Notes: generated by a model from the letters alone, not told the origin. Numbered from the stretch's first letter, positions 49,470 through 61,098 are shown. The stretch: 64,000 nucleotides of DNA from Lepus europaeus (GCF_033115175.1 NC_084844.1:33203885-33267884); one strand, 5' to 3'. Translations and numbers: made by a program.

Positions 49470-50690
49470 TCTTTTTTTAGGAAACTTTCATTTAATAAAT
49501 ATAAATTTCAAAAGTACAACTTTTGGATTATAGTGGTTTTCCCCTCCATAACTACCATCCCACACACAAACCATCCCATCTCCTACTCCCTCTCCCATCC
49601 CATTCTTCACTAAGATTCATTTTTAATTATTTTTATATACAGGAGATCAACTTAGTATATACTAAGTAAAGATTTCAACAGATTGCACCCACACAGACAC
49701 ACAAAGAATAAAGTACTGTTTGAAGACTAGTTTTACCATTACTTCGCATAGTACAACACATGAAGGACACAGATCCTACATGGGGAGTAAGTGCACAGTG
49801 ACTCCTGTTGTTGGTTTAACAATTGATGCTCTTATTTATGATGCCAGTCATCACTGAGGTGTCATGAGCTGCCAAAGCTATGGAAGCCTCTTGAGTTCAC
49901 AAACTCCGACCTTATTTAGACAAGGCCATAATCAACATGGACATTCTCTCCTTCCTTCTGAGAAAGGTACCTCCTTCTTTGATGGCCCATTCTTTCCATT
50001 GGGATCTCACTCACAGAGATCTTTCATTTAGGTCATTTTTTGCAGCAGTGCCTCGGCTTTCCATGCCTATAATACTCTCATGGGCTTTTTACCCAGATCC
50101 GAATGCCTTAAGGGCTGATCCTGAGGCCAGAGTGCTATTTAGGACATCTGCCATTCTATGAGTCTGCTGTGTATCCCACTTCCCATGTTGAATCGTTCTC
50201 TCCTTTTTAATTCTATCAGGTATTACTGGCAGACACTGGTCTTATTTATAAATCCCTCTGAAGCTTAATCCTATCTTTATGATCAGTTATGAACTTAAAT
50301 TGATCACTTTAACTAGCAAGATGGCATTGGTACATGCCAACTTAATGGGATTTGGAGTCCCATGGCACGTTTCTAGCTCTACCATTAGGGGTAAGTCTGA
50401 GTGAGCATGTGCTGAACTGTACATCTCCTCCCTCTCATATCCCACTCTTATTTTTAACAGGGATCAATTTTCAGTTAAATTTAAACACCTAAGAATAATT
50501 GTATTAATTCAAGAGTTCAACCAATGGTATTAAGTAGAAAAGGAAAATGCTAAAAAGAATAAAATAATAAGCTGTTCCCCGACAGTCAGTTCAAGGGCTG
50601 ATCAAGTCATTGTTTCTCATAGTGTCAGTTTCACTTCTACAGGTTTCCTTTTAGGTGCTCAGTTAGTTACACAGATCAGGGAAAACACTC
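49470..50690 (-). repeat. Lagomorph L1 3' region, antisense
   Basis: Same family as at 22853 but longer. TTTCATTTAATAAATATAAA, 'actccctctcccatcccatt' and 'agatttcaacagattgcacc' are followed by about 900 bases of 3'UTR/ORF2-end sequence (e.g. 'ggactcccatggcac'-like text at 50355). Not intact. Confidence 0.8.
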
Positions 50691-50756
50691 TCTGACACTT
50701 CAGAGATGAGGAACTCCAGAAGAAAATATACACATTTCTTGGACTAGTTGAAAGTC

Positions 50757-51240
50757 TGCCACTAGACACAAACACAGGAGTTAAGGAAAGGTTTATTGTT
50801 GGGTGGGGGAATCCAGACAGGCTGCCTCCCCGTGCAGGATAGAACAGCAGCCTGTACTGGGAGAACAGGTCTTATATAGCTTTGCAGAGGTAAGGAAGCG
50901 GGAACAAAAATCCCATTAGGGTGGGGTGGAGCTGACATTTGTGGTTGGGCCATTTGGTCACCTGACTTCTAGTAAGCCAGGCTGGGCTCAGGATCAAAAC
51001 TTGTTGTACAAGACGATGGCAGGGCCAGAGCCTAACAGGGCACCACAGATAAAAAGGCACCATTTTAAAACATAAGTCCTTGTATGAGTCCATGAGATTA
51101 ATGATAATAATTCACATATAAAATACTAGAATTTTTAGCTGGTGCTGGGGAATTGGAGATGGAGGAGGAATCAAACATGAGAGACCTGGTTGTCAAAATA
51201 AGATAGAATGTGCAGGGTTGCAGTTTCCAATGTGTTAGAC
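50757..51240 (-). mobile_element. ERV1-like LTR fossil, minus strand
   Basis: On the minus strand a TATATAAG box (50871-50878) is followed about 75 bases later by CAATAAACC (signal at 50792-50797), the promoter/poly(A) spacing of a gammaretrovirus-like LTR. The 3' end is at TG/CA near 50757. The U3 boundary on the right is uncertain, somewhere between 51.1 and 51.24 kb. No internal retroviral genes seen; it may be a solo LTR. Broken. Confidence 0.5.
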
Positions 51241-53103
51241 ATTTTTTCACTGATGACATTGCCCAAAGTTGAGATCAAATCAATAAAAATGTTAAAGAGA
51301 GAAATCAAACCAGTTGTCTGGATGATGCTGAGAGAGCGAGAGCGGGAGCGAGGGAGTCATAGCCAGAGTGAGCGAGAGAGCGAGTGAGACAGAGACTGTC
51401 CACATGCTGACAAGAACACTGTCAGCAGACCTTGAGATCAGTGCCCACCAACTGAGGCCCCAACAGCATCAGCATCACTGACTCCATGTTGGAAAGGGCT
51501 CTGCCCACCACCCACTAAACTAGAAACCTGGCAGTGGGTTTTGAACCTTTCCCAAGCCTCCAGGTTGGCTCTGGTGCATGCTCAAGCGTGTCAAGCAGCT
51601 CCTCCATGAAATGGGTTCCTCCCAAATGCCCTGGAATGTGTGTTCTTTGAAGAGACACTTGTCCTCTCTGACCTTGGCCTGCTAATCCTGTTTCTTGAAG
51701 CTCTACCATGTCAAGGCCCTTGTTGCTTTGTCTTCTTGCCCCCAAGGCAGACCTCTCAACTAGTAAGTGTCTTGGAGAGACTCAGAAACTTTTTAACAAC
51801 TCCCTCTGCTCATTGCTCCCGGGGGAATAAATCCAGCCCTGGTTCTTGAGCACTGTGCAATGCCTTCTCCCTGAGGGCATTCCCTTCCCCGGGGCTATGA
51901 GGTTGGGCATTGCTGGGAACCCAGGAAGCTGCCTGGAGAAGACCCTCAGGAAGGTGAGAGACCTGAACTCACTCTGCCACTGGCGGCTGAAGGAAGGTGA
52001 GACACGGAGGGTTTCCTCACCTGCTGGTAGGTCATCTCTATGAATGTTCTTGAAAACACCTGCTAGATGCTGGGCAGAATGAGCAAGTAACATAGACTCG
52101 GTGGTAGCAACTCCAACGCGAGGTCAGGGACAGCAAGGAATCTGGGGGAATGTGCTGTGGGAAACCCTCCTTCCGGATGCATGAGGAGACCAGCAACTTT
52201 AGCAGCTGAGCATGGCACTGCCCTTATGATCAGAGGATCAAGGGAAAAGTAAAATCACTCCAACATGCCCTACGGAGGGGTGGCCACACTCCGTATCCTA
52301 TTCAATACACCACTGGCAACTTTTCTTGAGCACTGCTTTGTCAGCCACTCCAGGCTCTGATTCCTAAGACACTGGAATGAATGTGGATGGTTGAGGGGAG
52401 GAGCTGAAACGAAGGACAATGCTGGAAAATGACAATATCCGGGAGCGGTGTGTTTATAACGGGGTAAGAGTGAGAGAGACGGAGAGTGTGTTCTCCGAGG
52501 AGAAGCGGCGAGGGGGTCACAGCGAGGTGCCAGGTCAGGGAGCCCTTCCCAGGTAGGAGGACAGTGAGGGTACGCAGGAAACAAGCATGGAAGTGAGCGC
52601 CGGGGCTGTGGAGGCAAGCATCACTCACAAAGAGCCAATGGCTCAGAGGGGCAGAGACGGTGACTGAAAGGTGGGTGGAGGCCAGGATCTATCGCTCTGT
52701 GGGAGGTGATGGTGGTAGCCACCGGAGCATGTGGTCATGTGTCTGCACTCGCCAAGAATTTGGCATAGCTGCATGGAGCCCTAGGGAGCGGCCACTACAG
52801 GGAATGTGTCAAAGAGGAGTCTGAGCAGATCTGGCTCTGAAAGGCCTTAGGGGCAGCTGTGTAGAGGGAGGACTGCAGTGGAAGCCAAGGCCAAGGTGAG
52901 AAGCCAGTGATCTCCAGAAGCCAACAGGCTGCACTAGGGCAGGTGGGGGATGGGCAGCCGGAGACTGCACCCAAGGCAGTGGGGAGCCCAGGTACTCACC
53001 AGGTCCTCTCCATCTCTTTCCCAGCTCTGCTTCCCACCTCGGTGCTATGTGTTCCCATTGCAACATTTTATGTCCATCCTGCCTGTGTTCTGCTACCCTG
53101 CCT
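51241..53103. other. Intergenic between the two OR genes
   Basis: No gene recognised. Holds a purine-rich GAGC/GAGA imperfect repeat at 51331-51396. Frames of about 100 codons occur on both strands but resemble no family. Confidence 0.4.
51331..51396. repeat. Imperfect (GAGC/GAGA)n repeat
   Basis: AGAGAGCGAGAGCGGGAGCG and, after a short break, GTGAGCGAGAGAGCGAGTGA. Confidence 0.8.
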
Positions 53104-53116
53104 TCTAATCTCTTTT

Positions 53117-53427
53117 TTTCAGACTTATTTTATTTATTTGAAAGACAGAGTTACAGAGAGAGGTAGAGAGAGAGATTGAGATCTTCCATCCTCCGGTTCA
53201 CTCTGCAGATGGCCACAATGGCCGGAGCTGTGCCGATCTGGAGCCAGGAGCTTCTTCTGGGTCTCCCACGCGGGTGCAGAGGCCCAAACACTTGGGCCAT
53301 CTTCTGCTATCCCAGGCCATAGCAGAGAGCTGGATGGGAAGAGGAGCAGCTGGGACTAGAACCAGTGCCCATAGATGCCAGTGCTTCAGGCCTGGGCTTT
53401 AACCCACTGCGCCACAGCGCCAGCTCC
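53117..53427 (-). repeat. C SINE, antisense, with target duplication
   Basis: TTATTTTATTTATTTGAAAG left; GCGCCACAGCGCCAGCTCC right. TCTAATCTCTTTT at 53104-53116 matches TCTGATCTCTTTT at 53428-53440. Confidence 0.94.
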
Positions 53428-53440
53428 TCTGATCTCTTTT

Positions 53441-54285
53441 ACTTCTTCATCTATTTCCATTTCATTTCCTTCTGTATCTTTCTTTCTTCTCTATCCTGGG
53501 ATTTAGTAATGTCTTCTAAAATTGCTCTCCTTTCATATGGTTCTCATAGTCCCCTCAAGCTAAATCCATGATCTATTTCTGAATCTAACGAAGTTCCCTT
53601 CTCTACTTTCTCTCATCTCCACCTAGCTCCTGCAGACCTCACCAAGAAGGGGCACCTACACTGGAGTTGGGAAGACACTCGGTAGCTCACACACCCAGGT
53701 GTGTCCAGAGGTCCCCCTGCACTGGTGTGCATGTCCTGTACTACTCACCCACGCTGCAGTCAACACCAGATCCTTTTTAAGTACTGAGTATGGCAAGGAC
53801 ACACATTGCCAGGAACAAAGAAATTGTGAAAATGAGATCTATATCTGTAGGATCTTAATTTGAATTGTGGTGGGGAAACATAGTTGCATGAAAATCTGTT
53901 AACATGTTGATGTGCTAAATGTTGCATGAAAACCGTGGAGTGCAAAACTGAATGTCTTGACGAAAGGGGTACGTTCTAGACAAGTAGACTTCACAGAGGA
54001 CAGGGCGGCCTGATTATTCCAGGAAGTTATTCATGGTGAATATTCAAGGAGATGGAGCCCTGGAGTTTGGCTCCAGGTCTGAGTGGCTCCCAGAGTTTCC
54101 CCATTGTAATGCACTGGTATTGGGAAGCTGGTTGCCTATGATTCTGGATGGCTTTCAGCATCTCATGCATGCATCTTCCCACCCCAGCTTGTAAACTCCC
54201 TGAGGCAGTCCATTCATGCAGCTCCTGGTATCAGATCTGCTCGTTAAAATGCCCACCATATGCACCCAGGCTTCTTGCTTCTGAG
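53441..54285. other. Upstream region of OR4D2
   Basis: No coding sequence supported. Probably includes the receptor's non-coding exon(s), not located. Confidence 0.35.
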
Positions 54286-54301
54286 CCTCTCACCACTTCA
54301 G
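54286..54301 (+). other. OR4D2: Splice acceptor of the OR4D2 coding exon
   Basis: AGCCTCTCACCACTTCAG ends at 54301, exactly 18 bases before the start codon, the same spacing as in OR4D1. Confidence 0.55.
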
Positions 54302-54319
54302 CTGCATTGAACAAGTACC

Positions 54320-55255
54320 ATGGAACCCAGGAACCTCACTTGGGTATCAGAGTTTGTCTTCCTGGGGCTCTCACAGGCTCAGGAGCTCCAGCTCTTGTTG
54401 TTTCTGGTGTTCCTGTTAGTCTATGTAATCACTGTTACTGGAAACCTCCTCATCATAGTCACAGTGTCCTCTGACTCCCAGCTCCATGTGCCCATGTACT
54501 TCCTGCTCCGAAACCTGGCTGTCATAGATCTCTGCTTCTCCTCTGTCACTGTCCCAAAGATGCTGGTGGACTTGCTCTCGGAGCCAAAGACCATCTCCTA
54601 TCAGGGATGCATGGCCCAAATCTTCTTCTTCCACTTCCTCGGAGGAGCCATGGTCTTCTTCCTCTCGGTAATGGCCTATGACCGCCTCATTGCCATCTCC
54701 CGGCCTCTCCACTACGTCACTATCATGAACACCCAGCTCTGTGTGGGGCTCGTGGTGACTGCCTGGGTAGGGGGCTTTGTCCATTCCATTGTACAGCTGT
54801 CTCTGATGCTCCCCCTGCCTTTCTGTGGCCCCAACATCCTGGACAACTTCTACTGTGACGTTCCCCAAGTGCTGAGACTGGCCTGCACGGACACTGCCCT
54901 CTTGGAGTTCCTCATGATCTCCAACAGTGGGATGCTGGATGTCATCTGGTTCTTTCTCCTCCTGATCTCTTATTTGGTCATCCTGATGATGCTGCGCTCC
55001 CACCAAAGGGAGGCAAGGAGTAAGGCAGCTTCCACCTGTACCACTCACATCATCGTGGTGTCTATGATCTTCATCCCAAGCATTTACCTCTATGCCCGGC
55101 CCTTCACCCCATTCCCCATGGACAAGGCTGTGTCCCTCAGCCATACGGTCATGACCCCCATGCTCAACCCCATGATCTACACTCTGAGGAACCAGGAGAT
55201 GCAGGCAGCAGTGAAGAGATTAGGGAGGCACTGGCTGGTGTGTCAAAAGGAGTGA
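54320..55255 (+). CDS. OR4D2: Olfactory receptor, OR4D2-like
   Basis: Intact 311-codon single-exon frame, colinear without gaps with the OR4D1-like gene 8.8 kb upstream. Odorant GPCR of the plasma membrane of olfactory cilia; ligand unknown. Landmarks: NLT glycosylation site (5-7), GN (41-42), [10 protein letters not shown] (58-67), Cys97 and Cys179, KAASTCTTH (235-243), [12 protein letters not shown] (280-291). The TM3 motif is [10 protein letters not shown], so DRL replaces DRY at 121-123; as I recall, human OR4D2 also has DRL, which supports both the name and that the change is functional. [16 protein letters not shown] and [18 protein letters not shown] also match OR4D2 rather than OR4D1. 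The ATG sits in ACCATGG, a good Kozak context. A tandem duplicate of OR4D1 with part of the 3' half homogenised. Confidence 0.95.
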   Translation: MEPRNLTWVSEFVFLGLSQAQELQLLLFLVFLLVYVITVTGNLLIIVTVSSDSQLHVPMYFLLRNLAVIDLCFSSVTVPKMLVDLLSEPKTISYQGCMAQIFFFHFLGGAMVFFLSVMAYDRLIAISRPLHYVTIMNTQLCVGLVVTAWVGGFVHSIVQLSLMLPLPFCGPNILDNFYCDVPQVLRLACTDTALLEFLMISNSGMLDVIWFFLLLISYLVILMMLRSHQREARSKAASTCTTHIIVVSMIFIPSIYLYARPFTPFPMDKAVSLSHTVMTPMLNPMIYTLRNQEMQAAVKRLGRHWLVCQKE

Positions 55256-56345
55256 TAATGGCAGGTGGCTTCTCTTTGGCTTTGCTATCCTTTTGTAAAG
55301 TGCAGAGAGAGAGTTACCACACCTGCTCTCTTCTTAATTTGCGGATTTGTTGTGAGAGTCGTCTTAGAAGTGCATGGTTTTGAAACTAAGCAACCTACTC
55401 AGTTCTTGGAGGAAAAGGAAAGTGATTTCTTTAGAGGCTAAGGTTTGTGATAAAGCATGCTGACACCTCTGCAACAATGAGGACTGTCCGCTTGGCTCCA
55501 GAACTACAACTCCCCTCTCCTCCCTGATAGACAGTTTCCTCTTGTGGTGGCAATATTTCCAAAAGACGAGCACTTCTATTTTCTGCATTTGGATTCTCTT
55601 TTGAGCATCTCCTTTTGGTCTGAGTCCAGAGATTTGGAGATAGCACCAGATTTGTGATCTTAGTCCTAAATTGGGAGACTTGACCCTTACCCACCTGGTG
55701 ACCTTGGCTGAGCCACCTAAATACTCTTAGTCTCTTGACTTCTTCCTCACCAACTGGTATGAAAACATTATTACCCAAGCAATCTCATGGATATTCTCAA
55801 AGATTCAGATTTTTTAAATCATGGGAAAATAATTTATAAATCATAGAATCCATAAAAGAAATGTTGTTATTATTGTCTGTGTCATTTATTCTTCTACCAA
55901 TTGAATCATGTTTTGGAAATAGGGCAAAATTCCTATGTGAAGTGAGGGAGGCAAAGAAAGCGAGAGACTGAACTCCCGTTGGAGTATGGGCCATGCAACA
56001 TAACCAAAGTCCACAGAAGAGATGAGCATAGACTCAGGGCCATGCATCTGAGTCTGACTACTTCCTGCCATCCCTACCCACCCACCTGCCACACTCAACA
56101 ATTCCTGCAACTGGGAACCAAAAGATCCTTGATCCTTGCTTCTCTCTTCCCTCCCTCCTTTCTTTCGTTCCTTCCTTTATTCATTCTTTCCTTCCTCCTT
56201 ACCCTTCCTTCTATATTCATATTTCAAACATGCACATGGGTTGTAATGCAGTACTTTACCCATATAATGTGCTCTGTAATTGTTTTTTTTTATTGATCTC
56301 TCTCCATTTCCATTCTTTCTTCCTCCCCTACATTGACTTCCATAA
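55256..56345. other. OR4D2 downstream, intergenic
   Basis: No gene seen. A (CCTT)n-like pyrimidine tract lies at 56145-56215. A MIR is listed separately. Confidence 0.4.
55620..55790 (+). repeat. MIR
   Basis: 'tgggagacttgacccttacc', 'cctggtgaccttggctgagc' and 'gacttcttcctcaccaactg' follow the MIR core in plus orientation. Confidence 0.55.
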
Positions 56346-56357
56346 GTTCAGTCTTTT

Positions 56358-56703
56358 TTAAATGTTTATTTATTTTTATCTGCCTCAGGGGAGGGGAGGA
56401 AGACAGGGAGGGCGGGAAGGGGGGGAGGGAGAAGGGGAGAGGAGAGAGAGAGATATCTTTCTTCTGTTGGTTAACTTCCATATGCCCACTTCCCTGGGCC
56501 AGGACAAAACCAGGAGCATGGAACTCCATATAAATTCTCCCACATACGTGGCAGGGACCCAAGCATCCACTGCTTCCCAGGATGCATTAGCAAAAAATGG
56601 AGCAGAAGCAGAGAAACTAGGACTCTAACCGGCAGTCCAATATGAGTTGCAGGTGTCACAAGCAGTGGCCTAACCGCCTGTACCACAACACCTGCCCCTG
56701 TCA
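56358..56703 (-). repeat. Old C SINE, antisense
   Basis: TTTATTTATTTTTATCTGCC left, a G/GA-rich tract 56388-56450, diverged body, ACCACAACACCTGCCCC right. GTTCAGTCTTTT at 56346 and GTTTAGTCTTTA at 56704 look like an aged target duplication. Confidence 0.85.
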
Positions 56704-57087
56704 GTTTAGTCTTTATGTCTATCTGGGCCATTTTTTCCCAACTCACTGATGTGCCTGGCTTCCTCTCTGTGTGGACCTGTTTGCCACAAACCCATCACAT
56801 CTTTTCTCCAATACCAAGTCGGGGCTGGGACAGCTTGTCAGGTAGAACTGAAGAGAAGAAACAGGCTCTAGTTTAAGTTGCAATGAGCCACAGCCTGAAC
56901 AAGGTTAAACAAAAAGAGAGATTTATTTTTAGGGTATAAAAGTCTTTCTGAAATAAGCTGGACTCAGGTACTGTGAGAGTACACAGCTGTTAGGACCCAC
57001 AGAGCCAATCAGTTGGGCTCTCACTCTCTCTCTCTTCCTTTCTCCTTCACCATTCCCTGCCTGTTGCTATCTTCTTCTTTTTTTCCC
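56704..57087. other. Intergenic, no feature recognised
   Basis: 'caaggttaaacaaaaagaga' followed by 'gatttatttttagggtataa' (56898-56938) is unplaced. No gene seen. Confidence 0.35.
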
Positions 57088-57404
57088 CAAAGATTTATTT
57101 AGTTGAGAGGCAGAGTTACATACAGAGAGAAGGATGGAGGGGGGGCCTCTTCCATCTACTGGTTCACTCCCCAAATGGCTATAATGGCTAGAGCTGGGAT
57201 GATCCAAAGCCAGAAGCCAAGAGCCCCCTCAAGATCTCCCACATAAGTGTAAGGGGCCCAAACACTTAGCCCATCTTCCATTGCTTCCCCAGGCCATCAG
57301 CAGGGAGCTGGATTGGAAGTGGAGCAGCTGAGACTTTAACCGGCACCCATATGGGATGCCAGCACCGCAGGTGGATGCTTAACCTACTATACCACAGCAC
57401 TAGC
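57088..57404 (-). repeat. C SINE, antisense
   Basis: AAAGATTTATTTAGTTGAGA left; CTATACCACAGCACTAGCCC right; moderately diverged. Confidence 0.9.
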
Positions 57405-60400
57405 CCTTGTGCATCTTCTTGCATGTAGCCCAGATGGGAGCCTCAGGCCCAGGACTTGACCCTTCCATTCTACTTTCCATAGCCAGCTAGCTCAATCTCT
57501 TAGCATTAGAATGCCAAAGTCCCATGAGAAAAATCTGATTGGCTGAGGTTGAGTCATGTGTCCCCCGTGACTGGAGGATATGCACGTCATGACCATCAAG
57601 GTCCCTTTCAGCAGAGGCTGTGGATGATGGCTGTTCTCAAAGAAGGAGGATGTGGGTGGACAGACTACCCCCAGACATACTACCATGACAGGAACAAGAA
57701 GGGCGTCCGTTAAATGGCACCATCCAATGGACTTACCTTTAGTTATGTCTGGACATCTGTGATTTTATTCCTTCAGTAATCAAGTATTTGTTGAGTGCCA
57801 ACATTTAACTCTTTCTGCCCTATTTTGTCATCTTTACCTATAGGCTCCCATGGAAAGTTCCTGACTTTGGTTTGGCTAACCCAAGGGAAGAAAGGCTATG
57901 ACTCCCCTGATCAGGAGCCTGAGGAAGCCTGCAATCCTGAGACGACACAGGTGCAGTGGTTGGGGCTGACCCAGTGGGAGCCGCGAGCAAGAGCTGGGGG
58001 AGCTGGGCTGGAGAGAACCGAAAGCAGAAGAGGAGCTCGGCGACACCTGTCCTGGGTGCTCCCCCACAGCCGCCTCTCCAAAGCTCACAGCTGCAGGGCA
58101 CACCAAGGACAGGGAGATGGTCCCTGGGGGGCCAGGAGGGGAGAATTTTTAAACCACAATAAAACCACCAAAAATGGCTTTATTACCATGCCCAGGCAAC
58201 TCTACCGGAGATGGAATATCCCTCCCTGCCCCTCCTAAGTCCCATGTGGGAAACACAGTGGGCCTGAGAGAGCCAGGAAAGGGTCAGAACTGGAGGCAGA
58301 CACCCAGAGGCCCTGTGAGGTGGGGCACGTGGGCAGTGGGGGCAAGGCACGGTGCCCTCTCTGGCTGTACGGGTGTCAGGCCAGCTGCCAGCCTGGGGGT
58401 GGGGGTGACGGCTGAGTGAAGGCCAATTAGTGAGGAGGAGGTTGAGCTGCGGCCCGGACACCCACGACAGCGAACATAACAGGAGCCCCTCTACAGCCCA
58501 ACCAAGATCCAGGAACAGGCCCAGCAGGCCCTGCAGGCTGCCCCAGAGCATGAGCTGACAGAGAAGCCACGAGGCCAGCAGCTTTGCCATGGGAATGCAC
58601 AGGGCCACGAGGCCTCATTACAATTGCAACCATTACTACTGCCCAGAGGGACATGAAGAAAGCTGAGACTCACCCCTGCCCAGAGTGCAGCCTGGATGGC
58701 CATCCCGGGACAGCCTGCTGTGGGGGCCACAGGCAGCATCAGGTAGCAGTGGCACACTCCTAGCTGGCTAACTTGCCTTCCGGGAAAGTGAGAAGGAGCA
58801 GAAGTGAGCCCAGCCCTTTTCCAACGACACCATCAGAAGCCTGCGTGGGGAGAGGGGAGGTCAGAAGGCAGGGACACAGACAGCAGCCCTCATCTGACAC
58901 AAAGGGCCCCAGTGAGCTCCTGCCCTTGACACTGAGCACTGGCTCTAACCGCCTCAGCGATCCCAAGGGACTAAGTCCCCCAAGATCACCGACACCTCTA
59001 CACACAAACACACACACACACACCACCATGCCCCAGTTCCTCCCATGGGAGCTCCTGGTGTGTCAGAGGTGGTGAGGTACAAGCTCTTGCTTATCTACGG
59101 CCCAGGCAGGAGGGAGGAGTGTGGGGCTGGGTGCTTGCCCTCAGTGCAGCCCCCAGCTTGCACCTGTGCTTACCAGAGTCCTCGTGCCCCCTGACCCTCC
59201 CTTCCTTCGGTGACTTTACTAGGTGCAAGCCCTTGCTGAAGCTCACACAGTCAGCGGTGGTGCTGGACTCAAGGCCGGCGTTCCAGGGCCCCAAACTACA
59301 TTTTCTCCAGCCTCACTACAGGCAGAGGACTGGGCGCTGCCTGTCTCAGGAGGAGAGTCTTCCAACCCTGTGTGGGTCCAGATTCTGGAGCACACATATG
59401 CACACGTGTACACATATATGCGCACCTGTGTACCAACGGCTGGTCTGAGCCAAGCCTCTTCTCCCTGCATACATCTGTTCTCAACATGAGAATAGGGCCA
59501 AGGACCCCCTTCCCAGGAGCCCCTGGGAGCCCACCAGCCCTGAGTCCTGCCCTGCCCTCTCTGTCTCAATGGGTGCCGTTAGAGCTTAGCAGATAACGCG
59601 ATCTAATCAAGCCTGCAGCCAGCCGCTCCACCAAAGCTGGCGGACCGTTCTTGTGAAAATGGTTGCGAAAAATTGAGGTTTTGAACTGGCTGGGCAAGGT
59701 GGGAAGGAAGGTTCTTGGGTACTGCAGCTGAAAGATGCTGAGTAGGGAAGCCACCCTCATGGCCCAAGGTTTGGATCTCAGCCTGACCTGGGCTGGCCTG
59801 GCCCAAAGAGAGCAATGCCTCTGACCAAAGGCACTGGGTCCTGACAGATGTACAAAAATTCACTCCTCGACCAAGAGCCATGACAGGCAAGGTCACAGCA
59901 AATGCACCCATCCACAGTATGTATGAAGCCCTGCCAGTCTTTGCATGGGGCACTGAGGCTACAGTGGGCAGAGAAGGAAGATTTGGGAAATCCCAGCTGG
60001 TGGTGAGGGATATGTCCTCCTTGCCGGGCAGAGAAGGGTGTGTGGACTTACAGGCCAGGACACCGGCCACTCATGTTCCACAACATTCCTGAGCACTGGC
60101 TCTGTCCCTTGCCCTGTGTTGGATGCTGGGCACGGTGCCATAAATAAGAACAGCCATGGGGTCCCCCAAGGGACTCAGCGACTTATGCAGGAGATGGACA
60201 CGGAGACAGCCTGGGGAGGTATACATCTAACTCGGGTCATATTTGGAGGATGAAAGACATGAGGGAAGACTTCCTGGAGGAAGTGATGGCTCAGCTTGGT
60301 TGGGAAAATTAGAAGATAGGCAGACAGGCAAAGGGGAAACAGGGTGCAAGGACCTATGGTGAGGGGAAACAGGGTACACCAGAAAACTTCAGGGAGATCA

Positions 60401-60799
60401 AGGCTGCAGTGAGTAGGTGGTAGAGAGGGGTGCGGTGGACACTGGAGAGCTCTTGCCTGGCCTGGGAAACTACGGGAGGATGTGAGGGAGACACTGTGCA
60501 TAGATCTCACACGGATCCTGCCCAGCAGGACCCTGGGTGGGCTGGGCTCATCCCAGTAGAGCAAATAAGCAGTCCCTTCCCCATCTCCAGGTGCTCAGAA
60601 CTCATTCCCTCCTTTCTCTCCCAGGAACCCAAATTGGTGTGTGTCTCTCTGTGTGTGTGTGCATGTATGTACATGTGCGTGTGTGTAGGAGAGGGGGCTG
60701 CAGAAGAGCCTGAGACATCCTGCCTTGATTTTAGTGAGGGGAAGTGGAAGGGGCACAAAGGACAAGGCAGGGGATTTGGTCACCAACACGCAGAAAATA
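57405..60799. other. EPX-proximal intergenic region
   Basis: 3.4 kb with no C SINE, the longest SINE-free stretch in the intergenic DNA, GC-richer than the rest. Short (CA)n at 59003-59023 and TG runs at 60640-60690. It includes the possible minus-strand transcript end at 58.2 kb. 60.1-60.3 kb has old 'ggatgctgggcacggtgcca' wording typical of ancient MIR/L2-like repeats. Confidence 0.4.
58160..58590 (-). other. Possible minus-strand transcript 3' end with a short ORF
   Basis: On the minus strand a 135-codon frame runs from the ATG at 58590-58588 to a TAA that overlaps an AATAAAG signal (signal at 58184-58179), followed by a GT-rich TTTTTGGTGGTTTTATTGTG. The N-terminal 55 residues are strongly hydrophobic (MAKLLASWLLCQLMLWGSLQ and on), but the rest is low-information, P/H/R-rich sequence. 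I recognise no family. The poly(A) site is more convincing than the protein. Confidence 0.25.
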
Positions 60800-61098
60800 A
60801 ATGTGGTGTAGAGGGTAAAGCCGCTGCCTTCAGTGCCAGCATCCCATATGGATGCTGGTTCGGGTCCTGGCTTTTCCACTTCCGATCCAGCTCTCTGCTA
60901 TGGCCTGGGAAAGCAGTGGAAGATAGCCTGAGTCCTCGGGCCCCTGACTCCTGGCTTCAGATCGGCACAGCTCTGGCCATTGTGGCCAATTGGGGAGTGA
61001 ACCAGTGGATGGAGGACCACCCCCACACACACTCTGCTTCTCCTTCTCTCTCTGTGTAACTCTGACTTTCAAATAAATAAATAAATAATTTTAAAAAG
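60800..61098 (+). repeat. C SINE, head truncated
   Basis: Starts within the head (TGTGGTGTAGAGGGTAAAGC), 'ccatatggatgctggttcgg' body, AATAAATAAATAAATAATTT tail. Confidence 0.9.

Noticed and set aside
54416-55144. 242-codon frame antisense to the OR4D2-like gene, and a similar 127-codon one antisense to OR4D1
   Set aside because: They are mirror frames of the receptor coding sequence, with no start context, splice signal or family likeness. They are also shared between paralogues simply because the sense strands are homologous.
45503-55255. A retained MSX2 pseudogene as in the human interval
   Set aside because: I looked for homeobox-like text (KPRTPFTT, KIWFQNRRAK) on both strands and saw none.
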